Positions 46,505 through 54,270 of a stretch of 64,000 bases of DNA are shown piece by piece. Position 1 is the stretch's first letter, and each line of letters begins with the position of its first letter. The translations under genes and the position numbers were made by a program. Below the pieces are notes generated by a model. It made no database searches and was not told the DNA's origin. It was given only the letters and a program-made list of their open reading frames with translations. The stretch comes from Streptomyces sp. NRRL S-646 (lineage in GTDB: Bacteria; Actinomycetota; Actinomycetes; Streptomycetales; Streptomycetaceae), in the NCBI RefSeq assembly GCF_000720765.1, contig NZ_JODC01000007.1, forward strand, positions 434,001 to 498,000, read 5' to 3'.

Positions 46505-47191
46505 CACACGGAGGTGGTTCGTCGGCCGGTGACCGGCCTCGACGGGGTCCGGGCGGGACGTGGAGCTCCTCGTCCCGGTTGGAGCTGCCGGCCGGGTCGC
46601 GGCAGTCAGGGTAGTCGTCGAGACGCGTTGTCGGAGACGTTCGGCGTCAGCCGCACCTCGATCCGCGAGGCGCTGAAGCAGCTGCAGGTCGAGGGGCTGG
46701 TGGAGGTGCGGCCCCGGGTCGGCACCTTCGTCGCCGTGGCGTCGCGGCGGGAGATCACCGAGTTGTTCCAGATGAAGGAACTGCTGGAGGGTGCCGCGGC
46801 GCGACTGCCGGCCTTCCGGGGCAATGTGCCCGAGGTGGAGCGCCTGGCCGAGAACATGCGCGAGCCCGACGAGGCCGTGCGCGAGGGAGATGCCGAGCGG
46901 TACGCGCCGCTGGTGCACGAGTTCCACGACCTGCTGGTCACCGGCGCAGACAGCACCAAGCTGGAGGCGCACCACCGCACGCTCATGAACCAGCCGGCCT
47001 ACGCCCGCCTGGTCCAGACGTCGCTCTCCCAGCCGGGCCGGCTCAGCAAGTCCGACCACGAGCACCACCGCGTCCTCGACCTGATCCTGGCCAAGGACGG
47101 CGACGGGGCGGAGCGCGTGATGCGCGAGCACGTCCGCCGCAGCCACCAGGCCCTGATGGCCGGCATGGACGACCGGCAGCACCAGGGCTGA
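46448..47191 (+). pseudogene. GntR/FCD-type regulator with degraded N-terminus
   Basis: From about 46622 the frame encodes DALSETFGVSRTSIREALKQ and VEVRPRVGTFVAV, the recognition helices and wing of a GntR HTH, then a helical FCD ligand-binding domain to 47191 (MKELLEGAAARLPAF, VHEFHDLLVTGADS, HEHHRVLDLILAKDGDGAER). The first helix of the HTH is missing: upstream sequence in this frame is unrelated Arg/Gly-rich, and LELPAGSR, resembling the lost beta-strand, appears in another frame ending in a stop at 46613. The only in-frame ATG (46448) would overlap the opposing 51-aa ORF. Confidence 0.6.
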
Positions 47192-47210
47192 GAGGTACGG
47201 GAGTTGGACC

Positions 47211-47705
47211 TCAGGCGCCCGGCACCGGGAAGAGCATGCAGCTGCTGGTGGCGTGCGCGAGCAGGCGGTCCGCCGAGTCGAAGAGCTGTGCCTCGGCGAG
47301 TGCGGTGCGCCGGCCGCCGTTGATGACGCTGCCGACGGCGCGGACCTTGCCCGTGTCGGCGGTGATCGGGCGCAGGAACTTCACGGTCAGGTCGAGCGAG
47401 GTGTATCCCATGCCCGGCGGCAGGGTGGACTGGACGGCGCAGCCGGCCGCCGAGTCGAGCATCGTGGCGTAGATGCCGCCGTGGACGCTGCCGATGGGGT
47501 TGTAGTGCTCCTCACCGGGCTCCAGGGAGAACACCGCGTGGCCGTGGTCGACCTCTTCGATCGACATGCCCAGCGTGGCGGCGATCGGCGGCGCGGGCAG
47601 CCGGCCGGCGAGGATCTCGCGGAGGAAGTGCAGGCCGGAGCCCTGCCCGACGGCGCCCGCCGAGATCGCGGGGTCGTCCCAGTCGTACGTACGAGAGCGT
47701 TCCAT
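47211..47705 (-). CDS. PaaI-type hotdog thioesterase
   Basis: A 164-aa acyl-CoA thioesterase. The hotdog helix carries NPIGSVHGGIYATMLDSAAG, the catalytic HGG...D set, followed by TVKFLRPITADTGKVRAVG and RTALAEAQLFD. Such enzymes release aryl- or acyl-CoA. It is divergent from an HxlR regulator, which likely controls it. Confidence 0.9.
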   Translation of the reverse strand: MERSRTYDWDDPAISAGAVGQGSGLHFLREILAGRLPAPPIAATLGMSIEEVDHGHAVFSLEPGEEHYNPIGSVHGGIYATMLDSAAGCAVQSTLPPGMGYTSLDLTVKFLRPITADTGKVRAVGSVINGGRRTALAEAQLFDSADRLLAHATSSCMLFPVPGA

Positions 47706-47805
47706 GCGGCTGCGTCTCCTCGCTGACCCACTGACTATGTTTCTCGAAGCTAGCTCTGCGGTCAGCTGACTGTCAATGCAGAAGCCAGGTGGCTACGATG
47801 GCGGT

Positions 47806-48273
47806 ATGAAGTGGCTCGAGATGAGCACCGAGAACTGCCCGATCCAGCGCAGCCTCAATCTGATCGGCGAGAAGTGGTCGCTGCTGCTCCTGCGTGACGC
47901 CTTCAACGGGGTGCGCCGTTTCGACGACTTCCGCCGCCATGTGGGGCTGTCGGAAGCGGTCCTCTCCGACCGCCTGCGCAAGCTGGTCGCGGCCGAGATC
48001 CTGCGGACGGTCCCTTACCAGGAGCAGGGCAGCCGGACGCGCTACGAGTACCGCCTCACGCCCAAGGGCCGCGATCTGTGGCCGGTCATGGTGGCACTGC
48101 GGCAGTGGGGCGAGGCGTACGTCGGGGATCCCGAGGGCCCGGTCCTGGAGATCCGGCACCGCGACTGCGGCGCGCCGGTGCGGGTCGTGGTCGAGTGCCC
48201 CGACGAGCACACCGAGCTCTCCCCGAGGGAGGTCACCGTGACGCCGGGGCCGGCGGCGCGACTGCAGGCCTGA
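47806..48273 (+). CDS. HxlR-family transcriptional regulator
   Basis: A 155-aa winged-helix regulator. CPIQRSLNLIGEKWSLLLLR is the HxlR start (Cys often redox- or aldehyde-sensing), RRFDDFRRHVGLSEAVLSDR the recognition helix, and YRLTPKGRDLWPVMVALRQW the wing and dimer helix. Start 47806 was preferred over an ATG ten codons earlier that overlaps the likely operator. The 100-bp divergent gap includes an imperfect CTATGTTTC-tc-GAAGCTAG element (47735-47753), a candidate binding site shared with the thioesterase gene. Confidence 0.88.
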   Translation: MKWLEMSTENCPIQRSLNLIGEKWSLLLLRDAFNGVRRFDDFRRHVGLSEAVLSDRLRKLVAAEILRTVPYQEQGSRTRYEYRLTPKGRDLWPVMVALRQWGEAYVGDPEGPVLEIRHRDCGAPVRVVVECPDEHTELSPREVTVTPGPAARLQA

Positions 48274-48274
48274 G

Positions 48275-48305
48275 GGCCTGTCCGGCGGGTCTTGCCGGAC
48301 AGGCC
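48275..48305. terminator. Bidirectional terminator hairpin
   Basis: GGCCTGTCCGGC (48275-48286), a 7-nt loop, then the exact complement GCCGGACAGGCC (48294-48305): a perfect 12-bp stem. It lies between the convergent HxlR and DUF1062 genes and can end both transcripts. Confidence 0.8.
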
Positions 48306-48322
48306 AGTGTGCCCAGACGGAC

Positions 48323-48871
48323 TCAGCGCTTGAGCGTGAAGGTGAAGTCGCCGGAGAGCCTGCCGCTCAGCCGGACTGCCGAGACGAGCTTCCCGTCCGT
48401 GATCAGTCGCTCGACCTCGGCCCGCGGGAGACCACAACCGTCAGCGATCAGACGCACCGGCCGGACAGGAATCCGCGCCGCGAAGCGGACGGATACGTCG
48501 ATCACCTCGCGGTCCAGGTGATCCGATCCGCCGGTGTCGAGGCGCCAGGCGTCGTCCCAGTCGAGGGCTGTGCGATTACGGCGCTGCAGGACCGGATCCT
48601 GGAGCAACTCAGCTGCCAGGTCGAGGTCGTTGGCATGCATCCGGTCCAGCAGCTCAGGTCGTATGGAGCGGACGTTCATCCGTTCCAGGACCGTGAGCTT
48701 CGCCGTGTCCCCGCAACGTGTACAGAGCACGAGGAGCCACGCGTCGAGGAGCTTGTGGTTTGCGTTGACCCGAAACTTGCCGTTGGCCCGGAAACGCTCG
48801 GACGTACACGCGGGGCAACGGCGGAGAACGGTCGGCAGGCAGGTGGGCATGACCACCCAGGTGTTGAGCAC
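48323..48871 (-). CDS. DUF1062 family protein
   Basis: A 182-aa protein. An N-terminal zinc ribbon is formed by RRCPACTSERF and LVLCTRCGD; the rest is helical with an S4-like end (VRLIADGCGLPRAEVERLIT then DGKLVSAVRLSGRL). This arrangement fits DUF1062, suggested to bind RNA through the S4-like part, but no function is established. GTG start at 48871. Confidence 0.83.
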   Translation of the reverse strand: MLNTWVVMPTCLPTVLRRCPACTSERFRANGKFRVNANHKLLDAWLLVLCTRCGDTAKLTVLERMNVRSIRPELLDRMHANDLDLAAELLQDPVLQRRNRTALDWDDAWRLDTGGSDHLDREVIDVSVRFAARIPVRPVRLIADGCGLPRAEVERLITDGKLVSAVRLSGRLSGDFTFTLKR

Positions 48872-49061
48872 AGAAGTACACCGGTTTCAGTGAGAAGTCC
48901 GCAGCAAGAAGCAGCGCGGCGCAGATGCGCGACGCGCGACAGATCAGCTCTCGGGGGGTCTCACACGGTGTACAACGGCACGTCCTTGCCTGGGCGACTT
49001 GGTTCGGCAGCACGTTAGGGCGGCACAGTGGCACTGATCCACTGGTTTTCGACCGCGGACG

Positions 49062-51041
49062 TCAGCCGCCTTCAGCGACCGCCCGCCGCCAAGCACCCTC
49101 CCCCAGCAGCCGCAGCCCGTTGAGGCCGACGAGGACGGTGGAGCCCTCGTGGCCGGCGACCCCGAGTGGCAGCGGCAGGGTGCCGGCGAGGTCCCAGACG
49201 ACGAGGCCCGCGATGAAGACCCCGGCGATCACCAGGTTCTGCACGACCAGGCGCCGGGCCCGGCGGGAGAGGGCGATCACTGCGGGCACGGTGGCGAGTT
49301 CGTCGCGGACGATCACCGCGTCCGCGGTCTCCAGCGCCAGGTCTGATCCCGCCCGGCCCATGGCGACACCGGTGTGGGCGGCCGCGAGGGCCGGGGCGTC
49401 GTTGACGCCGTCCCCGACGACCAGCACCTTGCGTCCCGCGCGCTCCAGTTCCGTCACTGCGCTCACCTTGTGCTGCGGCAGCAGTCCCGCCTGGACGTCC
49501 TCGATGCCGACCTCGGCGGCCAGGTGCGCGGCCGCGCGAGGGTTGTCGCCGGTCAGCAGGGTCGGGGCGGTTCCGGTGAGGTGCGTGAGGGAGGCGACCG
49601 TGGCGGCGGCGTCCGGGCGCAACCGGTCGGCGAGGCCCAGGAGTCCGACGGGCGCGCCGTCGACCACGACGAGGACAGCGGTACGGCCGGACTCCTCCAG
49701 GTCGGCCGCATGGACCGCGGCGTGCGCCGCCACGGCGTCGGTCGCGCCGCTGAGGAGCCTCGCCGGTGCGCCGACCGTGACCCGCCACCCGTCGACCCTC
49801 GCCGTCACTCCCACGCCGGGCGTCGAGGCGAAGTCCTGCGCAGGTGGCAGGGGAAGTCCCCGCTCGCGCGCCGCCTCCACGACGGCCCGCGCCAACGGAT
49901 GCTCGCTGGGGTGCTCGGCCGCCGCGGCCAGTGCCAGCAACTCCCGCTCCCCCATGCCGGATCCGGGCAACGACCGTATGTCGGCCACCCGCGGCACGCC
50001 CTCGGTCAGCGTGCCGGTCTTGTCCAGCGCGACGGTGTCGACCTGGCCGAGGCGCTCCATCACCACCGCCGACTTGACCAGCACCCCGTGCCGTCCGGCG
50101 TTGGCGATGGCCGACAGCAGGGGCGGCATGGTGGCCAGGACCACCGCGCACGGCGAGGCCACGATCATGAAGGTCATGGCCCGCAGCAGCGCCCCGGTGA
50201 GCTCGGCGCCGAAGGCGAGCGGCACGAGGAAGACGGCGAGGGTCGCCGCCACCATGCCGAGTGAGTAGCGCTGTTCCACCTTCTCGATGAACAGCTGGGT
50301 GGGCGCCTTGGTCCCGGACGCCTCCTCGACCATACGGACGATCCGCGCCAACACCGAGTCGGAGGCGTCGCGTTCGACGCGGACGCGCAGCGCGCCCGTG
50401 CCGTTGACGGTCCCCGCGAACACCTCGTCGCCGGGCTCCTTGAGGACGGGGAGCGGTTCACCTGTGATGGTCGCCTGGTCGACCTCGCTCGCCCCGTCCA
50501 GTACGCGGCCGTCGGCGCCGACCCGCTCACCGGGCCGTACGAGAATCGTGTCCCCGACCGCCAACTCCTCGACGGATACGGCCCGTTCGGAGCCGTCCGG
50601 GGCGGTCCGGGTCGCCGTGGCCGGTGCCAGGTCCAGCAGACCGCGCACCGAGTCGGCGGTCCGGGCCGTGGCCAGTGCCTCCAGTGCGCCCGAGGTCGCG
50701 AAGATGACGATCAGCAGGGCGCCGTCCATGACCTGCCCGATGGCGGCCGCGCCGAGTGCGGCGACGACCATCAGCAGGTCGACGTCGAGAGTCTTGTTGC
50801 GGAGCGCCTTGAGTCCTTCCCGGCCCGGCTCCCATCCGCCGGTGACGTACGCCGCCGCGTACAACAGCCCCCAGGTCCAGGCCGGCGCGCCGCTCAGCTG
50901 CAGCGGCAGAGCGAGCAGGAAACAGACGGTGGCCGCGACGGCCCAGCGCACCTCGGGCAGCGCGAGCATCCGGGTGCGTCGCCGGGGCGCAGGCGCGGAT
51001 GTGACCGGGGCGGCCTGCGGCGCAGTGAGCGTGGAGGTCAT
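49062..51041 (-). CDS. P1B-4-type heavy-metal-exporting ATPase
   Basis: A 659-aa membrane ATPase. No N-terminal HMA domain. The metal-path motif in helix 6 is MIVASPCAVVLA (SPC), and helix 8 contains GHEGSTVLVGLNGLRLL, the HEGG/S(T) signature of the P1B-4 class (Co, Ni, Fe, Zn export). Catalytic motifs: TGEPLPV, phosphorylated Asp in DKTGTLTEG, SEHPLARAV and GDGVNDAPAL. Start at 51041. It is divergent from an NmtR-like repressor across a 96-bp region with a clear inverted repeat, which predicts Ni/Co-inducible expression. Confidence 0.93.
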   Translation of the reverse strand: MTSTLTAPQAAPVTSAPAPRRRTRMLALPEVRWAVAATVCFLLALPLQLSGAPAWTWGLLYAAAYVTGGWEPGREGLKALRNKTLDVDLLMVVAALGAAAIGQVMDGALLIVIFATSGALEALATARTADSVRGLLDLAPATATRTAPDGSERAVSVEELAVGDTILVRPGERVGADGRVLDGASEVDQATITGEPLPVLKEPGDEVFAGTVNGTGALRVRVERDASDSVLARIVRMVEEASGTKAPTQLFIEKVEQRYSLGMVAATLAVFLVPLAFGAELTGALLRAMTFMIVASPCAVVLATMPPLLSAIANAGRHGVLVKSAVVMERLGQVDTVALDKTGTLTEGVPRVADIRSLPGSGMGERELLALAAAAEHPSEHPLARAVVEAARERGLPLPPAQDFASTPGVGVTARVDGWRVTVGAPARLLSGATDAVAAHAAVHAADLEESGRTAVLVVVDGAPVGLLGLADRLRPDAAATVASLTHLTGTAPTLLTGDNPRAAAHLAAEVGIEDVQAGLLPQHKVSAVTELERAGRKVLVVGDGVNDAPALAAAHTGVAMGRAGSDLALETADAVIVRDELATVPAVIALSRRARRLVVQNLVIAGVFIAGLVVWDLAGTLPLPLGVAGHEGSTVLVGLNGLRLLGEGAWRRAVAEGG

Positions 51042-51061
51042 GCTCCGACCATACAGGAACA

Positions 51062-51087
51062 CATGAAGACCCATTCATTTCTTCATG
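51062..51087. promoter_or_regulatory. Likely ArsR/NmtR operator
   Basis: CATGAAGA (51062-51069), ten spacer bases, then TCTTCATG (51080-51087): a perfect 8-bp inverted repeat in the divergent region between the metal ATPase and the ArsR-family gene. The A/T-rich composition and position match operators of metal-sensing ArsR repressors. Confidence 0.72.
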
Positions 51088-51137
51088 AGTACATGGGTAG
51101 GGGGCTACGACCGCTCACCCTCCGTAGGATGAGCGGC

Positions 51138-51497
51138 ATGGGCCACGGAGCTGACACCACCACCGCCGCAACGGCACGCGAGCGCCTGGAGACAGTGGGT
51201 GCCGCCGATGTGGCCGCCACCCTCCAGGCCCTGGCGACCCCGTCCCGGCTGCGCATCCTGGCCCACCTGCAGGAGGGCCCATGCGCGGCGACCGAACTCG
51301 CCGACGCCGTGGGCATGGAACAGTCCGCCTGCAGCCACCAGTTGCGCCTGCTGCGCAACCTCGGCCTGGTCACCGGCGAGCGCCGCGGCCGCTCGGTCAT
51401 CTACGCGCTCTACGACAACCACGTCGCCGAACTGCTCGAGCAGGCCCTCTACCACGTGGAACATCTGCGGCTGGGCCTGCGCGACAGTACGTCCTAG
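51138..51497 (+). CDS. ArsR-family metal sensor, NmtR-like
   Basis: A 119-aa repressor. VAATLQALATPSRLRILAHL, ELADAVGMEQSACSHQLRLL and the winged region GRSVIYALYDNHVAELLEQA closely follow Mycobacterium NmtR. The chosen ATG (51138) gives an MGHG N-terminus, the Gly-His ligand pair NmtR uses for Ni/Co, with AGGA eight bases upstream. Helix 5 has D-H-x6-E-x4-H-x2-H (DNHVAELLEQALYHVEHLRL), the other ligands. An ATG at 51129 and one at 51063 exist but would hide the N-terminal amine. The 3' end overlaps the convergent acyltransferase by 4 bp. Confidence 0.9.
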   Translation: MGHGADTTTAATARERLETVGAADVAATLQALATPSRLRILAHLQEGPCAATELADAVGMEQSACSHQLRLLRNLGLVTGERRGRSVIYALYDNHVAELLEQALYHVEHLRLGLRDSTS

Positions 51498-52663
51498 GCT
51501 TCCTGGCCGTCCGGCTGCCGCACGACGGCCCGGGGCTCGGCGGAGGGACGGCGTCGCAGCAGCAGGCGTCTTGCGGGGCGCTCCACCGCCTCGTACAGGA
51601 CCCAGGACAGACCGAGGGACACGGCGAACGCGACGGCTGTGACGGCCAGCCCCGCCGTCGGGCCGAAGAGAGGCTTCGTGCCCAGCACGTTGGTCCCGGC
51701 CCGCAGCACGAGCAGGTGGACCATGTAGAAGGCGAAGGAGAGCTCCCCCAGCCGTACCAGTCGCCGGTGGCGCCACATCGAGGGCAGACCGTGCAGGTCG
51801 GCGACGGCCGCCGCCGCGATGAGCAGGGCGAAGCCGATGACGGTGCAGACGGTGGCCGGGTAGCCGTCGGTGATGTGTGGGACGTGCGGGACGAGGAAGT
51901 AGCCGATGATCGCGAGGGCGAGCGAGGCTTCCAGGCCGGGTCCGCGCCACCGGTCGAGCAGCACCAGCCGGGCGACGGCGACACCGAGGACGAACTCGGG
52001 CAGCCGCGCGGCGGGGAAGGAGTAGATCTGCTGGCCCAGCCAGCGGTGCGCGTCCACCCACGCCAGCCCCAGCACCGCCAGCACCGACGCCCCGGCCAGC
52101 GCGGCCGCGCCGCGGGCGCCGAGACGGCGCAGGAGCAGCGCCAGCAGCGGGAAGACGGCGTAGAAGAAGGCCTCGCAGGCCAGTGACCAGCTGACCGGGT
52201 CCAGCGTCTGCCACCAGGGCCGCCACCAGGAATGCACCAGCAGGACGTTGGCCAGCCCCTGGCTCAGGGTCGGCTTGGACTGGTGGGCCAGCGTGTACGC
52301 CATGAGCAGCGCGATCGCGGCGGTGACCAGATGCACCGGCAGGATGCGGGCGATGCGGCGGCGCCAGAAGGCAGGCGCGCGGTCGCCCGGCCGGGCCGAC
52401 CAGGTCAGGACGAACCCGGACAGCACGAAGAAGAACGACACCCCCGTCGCGCCGGCCCCGAACGCCCAGGTGACGAGGGAGCCGGCGGTGCCGTCGAAAT
52501 AGTGGAAGTTGTGCACGTGCAGCCCGAAGACCAGCAGTGCGGCCATCCATCGCAGACCGGTGAGGGACGGCAGCGAGGGCGCCGGCGCGGACGGGGAACT
52601 CCTGGTGGTGGTTGTGGTCGCGGTGGCTGACGGCGTCCGGGGCGCCCTGGTCGCCGTCGTCAT
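51494..52663 (-). CDS. Acyltransferase 3 (OafA/YrhL-type) membrane protein
   Basis: A 389-aa protein with about ten membrane helices. SLTGLRWMAALLVFGLHVHN is the family start with the catalytic His, and FWRRRIARILPVHL the conserved Arg segment. Members O-acylate cell-surface glycans or secondary metabolites. N-terminus is Thr-rich low complexity. No linked biosynthetic genes indicate the substrate. Confidence 0.87.
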   Translation of the reverse strand: MTTATRAPRTPSATATTTTTRSSPSAPAPSLPSLTGLRWMAALLVFGLHVHNFHYFDGTAGSLVTWAFGAGATGVSFFFVLSGFVLTWSARPGDRAPAFWRRRIARILPVHLVTAAIALLMAYTLAHQSKPTLSQGLANVLLVHSWWRPWWQTLDPVSWSLACEAFFYAVFPLLALLLRRLGARGAAALAGASVLAVLGLAWVDAHRWLGQQIYSFPAARLPEFVLGVAVARLVLLDRWRGPGLEASLALAIIGYFLVPHVPHITDGYPATVCTVIGFALLIAAAAVADLHGLPSMWRHRRLVRLGELSFAFYMVHLLVLRAGTNVLGTKPLFGPTAGLAVTAVAFAVSLGLSWVLYEAVERPARRLLLRRRPSAEPRAVVRQPDGQEA

Positions 52664-52797
52664 CGAATCACCTGCAGGGGACAGTTCGTGCTGTGCATGA
52701 AGCGGGGCATGAAGGGGAACGTTGCCCGTTCAGCACCTTTCATTCATTCCCGTACCCCACGTCACACCAATGGGGCCGAACCTGGGCGCCCTGGCGC

Positions 52798-53715
52798 TCA
52801 GCCGCGGCCGCGCCCCTTGTCCAGACGTTCGAGAACGGCACGCGCCATCGCTTCCTCACCCTTGGCGTTGGGGTGCGCGGGCGCGGCGGGCGAGGCCGGC
52901 TGCAGCGGTTCGATCCAGCGGACGTCGGGCGCCTTGCACATGTCGTGACCCACCGTGGCACCGTAGGTGTCGACGTACTGCGCACGGTCCCAATCGGCGA
53001 CCAGCCGAAGCATCAGGTTCAGTCGCTTGCCGGTGTCCCGCAGATAGGCGAAGTCCTTGGCCGCGAACGGCACCGAGGGGTAGCAGCCGCTGCCGTCGTC
53101 GGGCAGCAGGTCGGGGTAGCCGACGACGAGCACCCGGGCGTGCGGCGCCCTGGCGTGCACGGCCCGCAGCACCGCGTCGATCTTCGGCGCCGTGCGCGCG
53201 ACGGCGACCGCGAGCTGGTCGATGCCGGACGAGGCGTAGTAGCGCCGGCACGGGTCTCCCGTCGGATCCTGGGAGCTGAGGCGGGCGCAGGTGCCGATGA
53301 TGGAGCTGAAACCGACGTCGTTGCCGCCGATCTGGACCGTCACCAGGTCGGTGCCGCGGTTCAGCGCATCCAGCTGGGGCCCGTTGGTGCCCTGCGCCTT
53401 CCACATGTTGTCGGTCGTCGCGCCGCTGCAGCTCACGTCCTTGAACGCGGTCACCTTTCGCTCCGCCGCCACGATCGAGGGGTAATTGTGGTCGGAGCGG
53501 GCGCAGTTGGCGTCCACCTGCTGCGGGATGAGGGGGCCCGCCGTGTAGGAGTCCCCGAGCGACACATAGCGGGTGTCCCGGCCGTGTCCACCGCCGTACG
53601 CCGCGGCAGGCGTCGTGGACGCGGCGACGAGGGCGCAGCCGCCGAGCGCCGCCCCCACCGCGATCCCCCTCCTCCGGCGTCTCGCCGCTGAGCCCGAACG
53701 CGTGTCGTCCGCCAT
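52798..53715 (-). CDS. Secreted SGNH/GDSL esterase (Streptomyces lipase-like)
   Basis: A 305-aa exported hydrolase. Signal peptide with Arg cluster (RRRRRGIAVGAALGGCALVA), possibly Tat. Block I is YVSLGDSYTAG (Ser), block III IGGNDVGFSS (Gly, Asn), block V PAHPNAKGEEAM (His). Several Cys likely form disulfides. It resembles Streptomyces rimosus lipase/phospholipase A1. An ATACCG palindrome lies 76 bp upstream. Confidence 0.9.
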   Translation of the reverse strand: MADDTRSGSAARRRRRGIAVGAALGGCALVAASTTPAAAYGGGHGRDTRYVSLGDSYTAGPLIPQQVDANCARSDHNYPSIVAAERKVTAFKDVSCSGATTDNMWKAQGTNGPQLDALNRGTDLVTVQIGGNDVGFSSIIGTCARLSSQDPTGDPCRRYYASSGIDQLAVAVARTAPKIDAVLRAVHARAPHARVLVVGYPDLLPDDGSGCYPSVPFAAKDFAYLRDTGKRLNLMLRLVADWDRAQYVDTYGATVGHDMCKAPDVRWIEPLQPASPAAPAHPNAKGEEAMARAVLERLDKGRGRG

Positions 53716-53790
53716 GCGATTCCTCCCCCTGAGACCCGGACGTCGCGCGGAGCCGCACCGAGGCGCGGCATCACACGCGACGCAGCCTGT

Positions 53791-53804
53791 ATACCGCCCG
53801 GTAT
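53791..53804. promoter_or_regulatory. Perfect ATACCG-CC-CGGTAT palindrome
   Basis: A 6-bp perfect inverted repeat with 2-bp spacer in the 285-bp divergent region between the SGNH esterase and the NfeD-like gene. The form is typical of TetR-family operators. Otherwise the region 53716-54000 shows no coding signal. Confidence 0.5.
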
Positions 53805-54000
53805 GTCTGCGGGGCCAGAGGCAGGAAGCAGGCAACTGGCCTTTCCGGCAAAGGGAATCCATCGGTTCCGGGGGCCGGACTCCCCGCCGGCCGCGGACGA
53901 AGGCGTCCCTGCGGCGCGCGCCGAACCGACATGCCCGTTGGGTCCCCGACCCAGGTAGGTCTATCGTCTGAATCGTGGGCCAGAACATAGGAGAGCGGCC

Positions 54001-54255
54001 ATGATGCCGCAGGACGAAGCCGTGATCGGCTGCACGGGGAAGGTGCTCGTCGGAACCCGCGGGTCCGCGGGGCCCGGCGAAATCCTGGTGCGGGTCAGAG
54101 GCGGTTCCGAGACCTTCCTCGCCTGGTCCGAAGATCCCCTGCCCACGGGGGCGACGGTGCTCGTGATCGAGTCGCGCGGATGTCGTGAGGTCGGCGTCAT
54201 CGAGTGGGTGGATCCATTGGACGCGCTCGGCGGCGACGCCGTCGGCGCAGACTGA
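54001..54255 (+). CDS. NfeD-like OB-fold protein
   Basis: An 84-aa protein: AVIGCTGKVLVGTRGSAGPG, ILVRVRGGSETFLAWSEDPL and GATVLVIESRGCREVGVIEW match the C-terminal OB fold of NfeD proteins without their membrane part. NfeD partners flotillin-like SPFH proteins, and the flotillin gene follows after 15 bp, so the two almost surely work together at the membrane. Start could also be the ATG one codon later. Confidence 0.82.
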   Translation: MMPQDEAVIGCTGKVLVGTRGSAGPGEILVRVRGGSETFLAWSEDPLPTGATVLVIESRGCREVGVIEWVDPLDALGGDAVGAD

Positions 54256-54270
54256 GGAGTAGAAAGAAAC

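Noticed and set aside
48872..49061. Possible tRNA or small RNA in the gap before the metal ATPase
   Set aside because: No cloverleaf or GTTCRA-type T-arm could be folded; no stem with terminator character. I see nothing supportable here.
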